Shown here: positions 21,536 through 30,664 of the stretch, in pieces
Position numbering within the stretch: the first letter of the stretch is position 1
How the letters are laid out: every line of letters begins with the position of its first letter
Assembly: GCF_963678635.1 (NCBI RefSeq)
Contig: NC_087065.1
Span: 42,473,430 to 42,537,429, forward strand
Source of the DNA: Symsagittifera roscoffensis
Lineage: Eukaryota > Xenacoelomorpha > Acoela > Convolutidae
Reading direction: 5' to 3'
DNA length: 64,000 nucleotides
Translations under genes and position numbers: made by a program
Notes under the pieces: generated by a model
The model's database searches: none
Seen by the model: the letters and a program-made list of their open reading frames with translations, nothing else
What the model was told of the DNA's origin: nothing

Positions 21536-21865
21536 TTTTGGTTTCCTTGTTGGTTATTACTAATAAGCAATTCTTGACCTTAATTGGATCACAGTCAATT
21601 TTCCTTGAAGCACACCCGCTCCGAGGATCATTGACTGCGATCCAATTGAGTCAAGAATTGCTTATTAGTATTAACCAATAAGGATACCAAAACTCATACC
21701 TTTTTTAGCAGTGGCGATGGCTGAGTGACTCCCGCTTCAAGGAACATTGACTGTGATCCAATTGAGTCAAGAATTGCTTATTAGTAAAAACAAACAATGA
21801 TACCAAAGTTCATACCTTTTTTAGCAGTGGCGCGCGCTAAATGAAACTGAAGCCTCATTAAAGGC
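21481..21865. repeat. Fold-back cluster of a ~110 bp unit
   Basis: The unit CACTGCTAAAAAAGGTATGA to AATTGGATCACAGTCAAT occurs once on the plus strand (21,481-21,600) and twice on the minus strand (about 21,630-21,725 and 21,742-21,865). Two more minus-strand copies sit in unit B (27,973-28,190). The first and third copies could form a hairpin of over 100 bp. Confidence 0.75.
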
Positions 21866-22170
21866 CGTTTTCTAATTTGGGTTTAAAAATGAGATCCTAG
21901 GTGGAATTGGTGTTTCAATTTGAGCAAAACTTCGCAAGGGAGTAATATCCGCTTGGTTCAAAAAGATAATACAGGAAATCTGATCTTCTTAAGTTTTTTG
22001 TTGCAATATTGCGTCCCAAATATGTGATTGGTTTTGCTTTATCAAGAGGTACTGTAAAAATTATGCATTACAAGCCATTTGTATACCGTCTTTTTAAAAG
22101 CCATTTATGACATACAAAGGAAAGAGAGGCTCTTGTGCAGCTCAGAAATGTCCGCGTGGTCTCGAAAAAA

Positions 22171-22706
22171 AACAAGACTGATCGTATCAGGGCGAAGCCC
22201 TGAAAAGTCCGACTGCCTTTTAAGGTTTTATGGAGCAGTAATAACATTAAAAAATTAAATTTAAGAAAAAACAAAATGAAATTTTTTTTCTAAAATTTGA
22301 AATTTTTTATGAAAATCATCCCCCCACACGCCATATAAAGTACAAAAAGATAAACTTCGCTCCTTGTAACAAATCAATTATGGCAAATAAGCTTCTTTTA
22401 ACCAATTTGGAACGATTTCTAAGATGGATTAACTCTCCGCTTACGCGTTAATAGCGCGAAATATATCGCGCGTTAATTGTCTCAAATTGGCCAAAATGGC
22501 AATTTTTAAACCCCCATAACTTTACAAAAAATGATCACAGGTAAAATATCTTTTCAAGTTTGAGCTCAGGACAACAGTACCTTTTGAATGATATTAAAAA
22601 ATTCCGTCAAAAATGGCTAGTTGAAAAGTCGAAATTTATCTGAAGAAAAAAAAACCCACCCCGAGCACAAATATTCCGTTACTTTCGTATCGAAAGTCGG
22701 AACAAT
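22171..22706 (-). mobile_element. Hairpin-ended element, copy 4, reversed
   Basis: Starts AACAAGACTGATCGTATCAG with the hairpin AGGGCGAAGCCCT and ends TTTCGTATCGAAAGTCGGAA. The CpG-rich core is at about 22,440-22,475. In unit B the corresponding place holds about 160 bp of different sequence (28,510-28,645), so this was not a simple insertion. Confidence 0.8.
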
Positions 22707-22724
22707 AAAGTACTGGTTGGAACA

Positions 22725-22786
22725 AAATGTTTATGGTTGGAGTGGCTATGGTTGGAATGTTTATGGTTGGAATGTTTATGGTTGGG
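22725..22786. repeat. Short tandem repeat, ~15 bp unit
   Basis: About four copies of ATGGTTGGAATGTTT in the plus direction, between copy 4 of the hairpin-ended element and the unit A sequence TCATTTTGCTGAGCGAA. Confidence 0.8.
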
Positions 22787-23189
22787 TATGTCATTTTGCT
22801 GAGCGAACCCGCACCGGAGTTCCATGGATACTAATCGATTATAATGGAAAAATGTTGTCTAAAATGTTGTCATTATAATCCATTATAATCCATTATTGTG
22901 GCAAATTTAGACCACAGAATCGATTATGTGGTCATTAAAATCAATTTTTTTTGAAAAATAAAAATCCATTATAATCCATTATAATCGATTATAATCTATT
23001 ATTTTTGTCACTGAAATTGATTATTTTTGCCAAAATAATCCATTATAATCGATTATTTTGAAATAAAAATCCATTATAATCCATTATAATCCATTTCATT
23101 TTTAGAATTAAATTCGATTATATTTGCAAAATATTGCAAATTTTGCGAGAAGTTTGCAGAATTTATGCCATGTCTTTTACTACTTGGCA

Positions 23190-23335
23190 TGTCTCAACGT
23201 CATCCCCTCGCCCCTCAAGCTTCCCCCCTCCCCCTCAGCTAAAGGGGTAGGATAAGCTGTGGGGGGAGCGGGGGCGGAGAGAAGTTGAGGGGAAGCTGGG
23301 GGGGGGGGGGGTGGGGGGTAAACTGGAGGGGGGCA
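23190..23335. repeat. G-rich minisatellite, left part
   Basis: C-rich then G-rich low-complexity DNA with runs of up to about 13 G and units like GGGGGGTAAACTGGAGG. It resumes at 24,400-24,475 after the hAT-like insertion. Possible G-quadruplex former. Confidence 0.75.
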
Positions 23336-23475
23336 GGGATGCGTAAAAATATATTGCGGTCACAATATATTGCAATATAATATATTACAATAATTGGTTG
23401 GCAGCTTTCACACAATACAATAATTGATTGTCCTGTCGACAATATAGTGTAACAATATGATCAACGCGTGGGGGC
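23333..23475. repeat. Extra partial copy of the hAT-like left end
   Basis: CAGGGATGCGTAAAAATATA and about 130 following bases repeat the left end of the element starting at 23,476, diverging near GATCAACGCG. It is a truncated neighbour or a partial tandem duplication of the element's left end. Confidence 0.75.
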
Positions 23476-24399
23476 CAGGGATGCGTAAAAATTTATTGCG
23501 GTCACAATATATTGCAATATAATGTATTACAATAATTGGTTGGCAGCTTTCACACAATACAATAATTGATTGTCCTGTCGACAATATAGTGTAACAATAT
23601 GATCAAAGCGTGCAAACACCGCAACTGCCAGTGATTAGCCGGAAGTGTTGCTGACGCAAATTGACTCATTTCAGCCATCACTTGGTTTCAGAGCACAGCC
23701 ATGCCTAAAGCCTTTGACTGCACTCCCCATACGAGCAAACGGGGCAGTACAACAGTGCCGAAATACAACAATGCCGAAAAGTAAAACTTAGTTCAACAGT
23801 GCCAAAAATGAAAACTTTGTTCAACAGTGCCAAAAATATGAACAAATTTCAACATATATTAAGTGCGGCAAACAAAAATTAAACGGCGATCGCTTTTAAT
23901 CTTAAGAGGCACTTAAAGATTTTGTGAGAGAAAATTTGCAATTTAGACGTTTTAGCGCCTAAATAATTGTTTAATTTGCAGTTGCAGACATTTTGGCGCC
24001 AGAATTGGAGTGATTTTCTTTGATAATTAGCGTCAGTAATTTCTCGCTCATTAGAAAATGCCTTTAAGTTATTCTGAAAATTTCCCGCCTTTTTCGGCAC
24101 TGTTGTACTTCGGCACTGTTGAACGCCCCCCGAGCAAACAAGTTCGCTTGTCTCCTGGGAGCCTCGAAGAAAATCTTTTTCTCTATGTTAACAAGCGTTT
24201 TTGGGACATAACTGTTGTGGATAAAATAATTACGCGTGGCTGATTGTTTAAATTCACAGTGTTACCCAAAAAAAATATTCTCAAAGCATCCGGCAATTAA
24301 TTGCAATTATTGCAATAATTGATTGGCAGGGTAGAACCAATACAATATATTGGGTAACGGGTACACAATAGTTTTGCAATGTATTATTACGCATCCCTG
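23476..24399. mobile_element. hAT-like non-autonomous element with exact 8 bp target duplication
   Basis: Ends are CAGGGATGCGTAA on the left and the same read inward from the right. It is flanked on both sides by GTGGGGGC (23,468-23,475 and 24,400-24,407). TIR style and an 8 bp duplication in G-rich minisatellite DNA fit the hAT superfamily. Without the element nested inside it would be about 525 bp. No transposase. Confidence 0.85.
23741..24130. mobile_element. 390 bp element with exact 9 bp target duplication, nested in the hAT-like element
   Basis: Flanked by CGAGCAAAC on both sides (23,732-23,740 and 24,131-24,139). Terminal inverted repeats of about 40 bp begin GGGGCAGTACAACAGTGCCG on the left and GGGGGCGTTCAACAGTGCCG on the right, and contain repeats of CAACAGTGCCGAA. 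A 9 bp duplication and long TIRs suggest a Mutator-like or related superfamily. Non-coding. Confidence 0.8.
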
Positions 24400-24490
24400 G
24401 TGGGGGCGGTAACCTGGAGGTAGGGGCGTTAATCTGGCGGGAGTGGGGGCGGTAAACTGGGGGGGGGGGGGTGGTAAAAAAAACTGGGTT
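24400..24490. repeat. G-rich minisatellite, right part
   Basis: Units such as GGGGGCGGTAACCTGGAGG and GGGGGCGGTAAACTGG, ending in a run of about 12 G. It is the other half of the array interrupted at 23,335. Confidence 0.75.
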
Positions 24491-25008
24491 AAAAAAACTT
24501 ATAATTATTATCCATGGAACTCCGGTGGGGGAAGCTATGAAAACTTAATTCAAACCCCTGAAAATTTAGTTTTATTAGGATTTTGGTTAAAAAACAGTGA
24601 AATGAAGTGTTAGTTAAACTGCGACGAATTAAAAAAAGTAGAGACAAAAAAATATAAATTTTATTCTGAAATGTAACATTTTATGAAACGTAATTCGTAG
24701 CAACTGCACTAAACAGGAAATGAGATAACTTTGAACAAAATTGTAAATTTCAAGAATAACCCCTGGAAAAAATCCATTATAATCGATTATAATCGATGAA
24801 AAACGGATTATTTTGCCTCGAAAACAAGTTTCTTTTTCTTTCAAAAATAATCGATTATAATCGATTATATTCGGATTGTATTGATTAGAAAAATAGTTTC
24901 ATTATAAACCATTTTTAATCGATTATAGTCGATTATTATCGAAATTTATTGTGACAGACCACGAAAATTCAATATAATCGATTATTATCCATGGAACTCC
25001 GGTGCGGG

Positions 25009-26180
25009 AAGCTCTTTGTAGCGACGCAAGGCCGTTTTTCTGTGTCTACAATTTTAACTTTGTATCACTATTGCAGCAAAAACTTGTCAGGTTTGATTAG
25101 AGTTGAAGCTATATGAAGGACAGGTGTGTGCTCTCACACTATCATTGCCATGACAGGGATCGACTACACGCTTTGAAGCTCTAAAAGGGAATGCCTTACC
25201 ACTGTGCTCCTCATTTCCAGTAGTTACCTCTAAGTTTTCTTAGTTAACTTCTTTTCCTAGTTATCCTAAAAATCTTGTGATTGTCTCATAAATTAGAAGT
25301 TTTTCATAAGCTAGATTGATCGTTGATCGCATCAATGCAAGCCCCTGAAAGCACTGGCAATTCAACAAATAGATCAAATAGACATTAATTTTTTGATGAG
25401 AATAACAAGGACATTGAATGAAATTCAGTCTCTCTTCATGGCTCTTCAGTCCATCGAAGTTCGCCCAGTTCTTCAGTCCATCGAAATCGCTATTCAGTCC
25501 ATCGAAATTTGCCCAGTTGGCACTTATTACATCTACAATTAAGTAGAAGAAAGAGCGCAGGAAAATTATAGCCTTTGTTTGAAAACTTCGATGTTTTAAA
25601 ATAATTAAACTCAGTCACAGTTACTTAAAACATCATCAAAGTTCTCTTGAAGATAAACTAATTCCGATTACAAGTCGCTCCAAAGTTTGCCCCGGGCAAA
25701 ATTAAGCAAAACATTATGTGTATTCTTAATGCTCGTTTCAGGGCGGGTCCCTGAATCTTTCGCCTGCTCTTTAAAGTGTCTAAAGTAATTTTTGGATACT
25801 CACACCTAACTAAAACCTTGTTAACAAACTGTTCATACTGTTTTGAAATGTAGTTTTTTTTGAACTTCATATTTTAATTAGATACCTACCAATTTGCGTG
25901 TCTGTTTGCAGCCCATTGAACTACGTGGCAATTTTCGAGTTCAACAGATACAGTTTTAACTGAATGAGTTCTCTTTTTACTGTTTTGATTCTAGAGAGCC
26001 TTCAAGTATACCAGTGGTCTTTCAATACTCTTTAATATGGCACAGTGAACTGATTCGACCAAACCATTCTGTTAGAACCGCCCAACAATAGATAAACTAG
26101 ACTGACCAAATTCAATTATCAGATGTTCCCAAGGGAAATAAAGACATTCACAGTTTGAGAGAACCATTGGTGGTTAAAAA
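25009..26180. other. Unit A, non-coding part
   Basis: Matches 28,670-29,860 of unit B. It contains a threefold short repeat TTCAGTCCATCGAA near 25,448-25,520. A diverged relative of 25,860-26,020 appears at 42,200-42,320 and 42,880-42,900. No gene recognised. Confidence 0.4.
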
Positions 26181-26234
26181 GAAGATTTCAATTTCAAAAG
26201 GACTTCGAGATTCAGACAAAAAAAAAGCGAGAGA

Positions 26235-26977
26235 GGCCAGAAAAGGTCTAATTCGAACAAATGAAGAGGCAGAAGGCAATCGCAGAGGAGAAAAAAATGT
26301 TGGTGGCATGAAGATGCACGGCGGATAAAAATAAAATCAAAACTATACTTGGTCTTAGGCGTGTAACCAAAGAAAAAAGTTCTCGAAAAAACACACCGTG
26401 GTGAATTTTTCGAACTCATAGAAACAGCATTTGCAAAATCTTTAGTTATTTCAATTGGTTCCTCTGAGCGTTCCAAAATACAAAGCCACAAAAAAATGAT
26501 AATCCCATGAACAGTTCTGGGAGCGTTTTCGGGTTTGGCAAGTACATGTGAGATAGTAACAGCATCTGAACAAGATACTCATTTTTGACATGGAAAACTG
26601 CGATCATCAACGGAAACTCCTGAAACAAAAGTTTGTTCCAACGGACGCCCTAAACCAAGCGAATATCTACGAGACGATGTTTTATCAAATTTAATACACA
26701 AACAAGTCTCGATAAACAACATAGGTAAAGACACCGTAAAAAGTTCTTATTCCTCCAAAATTAGACCCAGTCTGAATATTGAAAAATCAAGTTTCTGTGT
26801 GAAGTGTGGTAACGCCTTTGTCAAAGATCAATTGAACGTATGCCTGACAGAGAAATTGATAAAGAATGTTTTTAAATACAAAAAGCGACGTGGAAGGAAT
26901 GTGTTCTTCATCAAGAAGAACACATTCAAGAAAACATTCAAGAATCAAGAAAACCGGCTGCAAATATGGGCGAAATA
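26235..26977 (+). pseudogene. Degenerate coding region, unknown family (unit A copy)
   Basis: Plus strand, in two frames. The first reads FEQMKRQKAIAEEKKMLVA, a TGA, then RCTADKNKIKTILGLRRVTK. The second reads GEFFELIETAFAKSLVISIG with two more TGA codons, then an open stretch ending in FCVKCGNAFVKDQLNVC, a Lys/Arg-rich tail and TAA. The Cys pair with a later Cys could be a broken zinc-binding motif. It ends 7 bp before the LTR fragment. I cannot name the family. The unit B copy carries the same stops, so decay preceded the duplication. Confidence 0.35.
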
Positions 26978-26983
26978 AAAACG

Positions 26984-27943
26984 TGGTGGAATTCACAATA
27001 TCTCTAGGCCGGTCTTGCTTGCTATTTCACACCGCCGCAATATGTTCCCTTTGGTACTGAAGCCAGCGGGGCAACCGATTCCGAGTACTGTTCACAATCC
27101 CTAAAGGGTTGATTTGGTGGTTGGCTGCTCTGTACTGTAGTTTGGGGCTCGCCACGTGATTCGTGCTCTTCCGACTGTATCTCACTCGTCAATCAATAAT
27201 CGATCGCAACAACAATTCTAATAAAAAGAATTAATTAAGAAATGAATATAACCAAAAACAGAGTAGCCTATAATTGGCTGAAAAATAAATTAATCATTCA
27301 ATTAAAGAAAGGGGTTCGTGATTACTATTATTTAAACCAACTGCCTCCTGCAGTTCAATTAACACCTTACTACTAACTAACGTTCTCCTCGAAAACCTCT
27401 TTCAATATCAATCGTTCAATAACGATTCCTCTATCCTCTAGATAGCCTAACTAACATTCACTAACTAATCTACATTCACATTAACAAGTCTTCCAACTTG
27501 TTCTCACTTTACTTTGAGTATCAAGCGACTACCTTAGCTTTTAGCCGAAATTGTTCTCTAACTAACTGAGAACCAACTATTCGATTCGCTAACAATAATT
27601 TTTCTCTAAGGAAAACCAACTCCTCTTAATGGTAGCTAACATTGTTCTGACTCTTACAGGCTCTCCGGTACCCTCCAGTTCTTTATCTTTCTTTACACTT
27701 AGTTTTGGTTAAGTCACGCCTTTCCCTATCAGTCCTGACATCCGCTTAAATTACCCGTTCGCATATGTTTTAAGGCTATATCACTCCTCTTGTCACTTCT
27801 GCCACGTGCCAATTTCGGTTTCTCTTATCAATATTTTCACGCTTATAGATACCCGGTATGCGGTAGCTGTCACAATTTGACCAAGCAAACAAATGTCATA
27901 CGATTCTAATCAACTAATTCTTGAACTCTGTGAACTTCAGCTT
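26984..27943 (-). mobile_element. Truncated LTR of gypsy B family in unit A
   Basis: Matches 30,665-31,624 (offset 3,681). It begins TGGTGGAATTCACAATATCT and is cut off at the duplication junction. It shares its left flank (AATAAAAACG) with the full LTR in unit B, so the LTR was already present when the segment was duplicated. Confidence 0.9.
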
Positions 27944-28584
27944 CTCCTTGAAGCACACCCGCTCCGAGGATCATTGACTGCGATCCAATTGAGTCAAGAA
28001 TTGCTTATTAGTGTTAACCAATAAGGATACCAAAACTCATACCTTTTTTAGCAGTGGCGATGGCTGAGTGACTCCCGCTTCAAGGAACATTGACTGTGAT
28101 CCAATTGAGTCAAGAATTTCTTATTAGTGTTAACCAATAAGGATACCAAAATTCATACCTTTTTTAGCAGTGGCGCGCGCTAAATGAAACTGAAGCCTCA
28201 TTAAAGGCCGTTTTCTAATTTGGGTTTAAAAATGAGATCCTAGGTGGAATTAGTGTTTCAATTTTAGCAAATTTCGCAAGGGAGTAATATCCGCTCGGTT
28301 CAAAAAAGATAGTACAGGAAATCTGATCTTCTTAAGTTTTTTGTTACAATATTGCGTCCCAAATATGTGATTGGTTTTGCTTTATCAAGGGGTACTGTAA
28401 AAATTATGCATTACAAGCCATTTGTATACCATCTTTTTAAAAGCCATTTATAACATACAAAGGAAAGCGAGGCTCTTGTGCAGCTCAAAAATGTCCGCGT
28501 GGTCTCGAAAAAAAAATGATATTTGGAGACCAGTAGTTTTTTCACTCTCAAGAATAGTTGTTTTTTTTGCGATTCTCAGAGGAT

Positions 28585-28624
28585 CTATAAAAGGCTGGGA
28601 GGCTTGTCTAGACACAGTCAGATC
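28585..28624 (+). promoter_or_regulatory. Possible TATA/initiator core promoter
   Basis: CTATAAAAGG at 28,585-28,594 followed by an initiator-like TCAGATC at 28,618-28,624, about 34 bp from TATA to the candidate start A. It exists only in unit B, because unit A has a transposon in its place. No clear ORF starts downstream, so this is tentative. Confidence 0.2.
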
Positions 28625-29915
28625 TTATCATTTGCCAACATCCAAGACTGAGTCATTTTGCTGAGCGAAGCTCTTTGTAGCGACGCAAGGCCGGTTTTCT
28701 GTGTCTACAATTTTAACTTTGTCTCACTATTGCAGCAAAAACTTGTCAGGTTTGATTAGAGTTGAAGCTATATGAAGGACAGGTGTGTGCTCTCACACTA
28801 TCATTGCCATGACAGGGATCGACTACACGCTTTGAAGCTCTTAAAGGGAATGCCTTACCACTGTGCTCCTCATTTCCAGTAGTTACCTCTAAGTTTTCTT
28901 AGTTAACTTATTTTCCTAGTTATCCTAAAAATCTTGTGATTGTCTCATAAATTAGAAGTTTTTCATAAGCTAGATTGATCGTTGATCGCATCAATGCAAG
29001 CCCCTGAAAGCACTGGCAATTCAACAAATAGGTCAAATAGACATTAATTTTTTGATGAGAATAACAAGGACATTGAATGAAATTCAGTCTCTCTTCATCG
29101 CTCTTCAGTCCATCGAAATTCGCCCAGTTCTTCAGTCCATCGAAATCGCTCTTCAGTCCATCGAAATTTGCCCAGTTGGCACTTATTACATCTACAATTA
29201 AGAAAGAAAATTATAGCCTTTGTCTGAAAACTTCGATGTTTTAAAATAATTAATCTCAGTCACAGTTACTTAAAACATCATCAAAGTTCTCTTGAAGATA
29301 AACGCAATCCGATTACAAGTCGCTCCAAAGTTTGCCCCGTGCAAAATTAAGCAAAACATTATGTGTATTCTTAATGCTTGTTTCAGGGCGGGTCCCTGAA
29401 TCTTTCGCCTGCTCTTTAAAGTGTCTTAAGTATTTTTTGGATACACACCAAACTAAAACCTTGTTAACAAACCAAACTAAAACCTTGTTAATATTGTTTT
29501 GAAATGTAGTTTTATTTGACCTTCATATTTTAATTAGATACCTACCAATTTGTGCGTCTATTTGCAGTCCATTGAACTACGTGACACTTTTCGAGTTCAA
29601 AAGATACAGTTTTAATTGAATGAGTTCTCTTTTTACTGTTTTAATTCTAGAGAGCCTTCAAGTATACCAGTGGTCTTTCAATACTCTTTAAATGGCACAG
29701 TGAACTGATTCGACCATTTGGGAAAAAGCAGTGCCTTTTGGCCAAACCATGCTGTAGAACCGCCCAACAATAGATAACCTAGACTGACCAATTTCAATTA
29801 TCAGATGTTCCCAAGGGAAATAAAGACATTCACAGTTTGAGAGAACCATTGGTGGTTAAAAAGAAGATTTCAATTTCAAAAGGACTTCGAGATTCAGACA
29901 AAAAAAAGCGAGAGA

Positions 29916-30658
29916 GGCCAGAAAAGGTCTAATTCGAACAAATGAAGAGGCAGAAGGCAATCGCAGAGGAGAAAAAAATGTTGGTGGCATGAAGATGCAC
30001 GGCGGATAAAATTAAAATCAAAACTATACTTGGTCTTAGGCGTGTAACCAAAGAAAATAGTTCTCGAAAAAACACACCGTGGTGAATTTTTCGAACTCAT
30101 AGAAACAGCATTTGCAAAATCTTTAGTTATTTCAATTGGTTCCTCTGAGCGTTCCAAAATACAAAGCCACAAAAAAATGATAATCCCATGAACAGTTCTG
30201 GGAGCGTTTTCGGGTTTGGCAAGTACATGTGAGATAGTAACAGCATCTGAACAAGATACTCATTTTTGACATGGAAAACTGCGATCATCAACGGAAACTC
30301 CTGAAACAAAAGTTTGTTCCAACGGACGCCCTAAACCAAGCGAATATCTACGAGACGATGTTTTATCAAATTTAATACACAAACAAGTCTCGATAAACAA
30401 CATAGGTAAAGACACCGTAAAAAGTTCTTATTCCTCCAAAATTAGACCCAGTCTGAATATTGAAAAATCAAGTTTCTGTGTGAAGTGTGGTAACGCCTTT
30501 GTCAAAGATCAATTGAACGTATGCCTGACAGAGAAATTGATAAAGAATGTTTTTAAATACAAAAAGCGACGTGGAAGGAATGTGTTCTTCATCAAGAAGA
30601 ACACATTCAAGAAAACATTCAAGAATCAAGAAAACCGGCTGCAAATATGGGCGAAATA
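29916..30658 (+). pseudogene. Degenerate coding region, unknown family (unit B copy)
   Basis: Near-identical counterpart of 26,235-26,977, with the same in-frame TGA codons and the same FCVKCGNAF region. A small change (AAAATAGTT for AAAAAAGTT) is visible near 30,055. It ends just before the gypsy B LTR. Confidence 0.35.
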
Positions 30659-30664
30659 AAAACG

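Larger units (their letters stand above)
22808..25008. mobile_element. 2.2 kb inverted-repeat element with ATAATCGATTAT arrays
   Basis: Both ends read CCCGCACCGGAGTTCCATGG inward, and similarity continues for about 36 bp with one mismatch (next bases ATA, then TAATCGATTATA). The empty site is preserved in unit B (GAGCGAAGCTC at 28,663-28,673), so the target duplication is just AA. Both subterminal zones (22,830-23,125 and 24,770-24,990) are packed with copies of the palindrome ATAATCGATTAT. No transposase frame is present. The superfamily is unclear. An extra inner copy of the terminal sequence lies at 24,505-24,532. Confidence 0.8.
21602..27944. repeat. Tandem duplication 1, unit A (expanded by insertions)
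   Basis: Starts TCCTTGAAGCACACCCGCTC and is repeated from 27,945. Outside later insertions it aligns closely with unit B, the right part at a constant offset of about 3,681 bp. The join at 27,943/27,945 runs from the middle of an LTR directly into the start of unit B. Unit A contains extra DNA relative to B: the hairpin-ended element with a short microsatellite (22,171-22,786) and the 22,808-25,008 element. Confidence 0.9.

Noticed and set aside
22808-25008. piggyBac assignment based on CCC...GGG ends
   Set aside because: The empty site shows an AA duplication, not TTAA.
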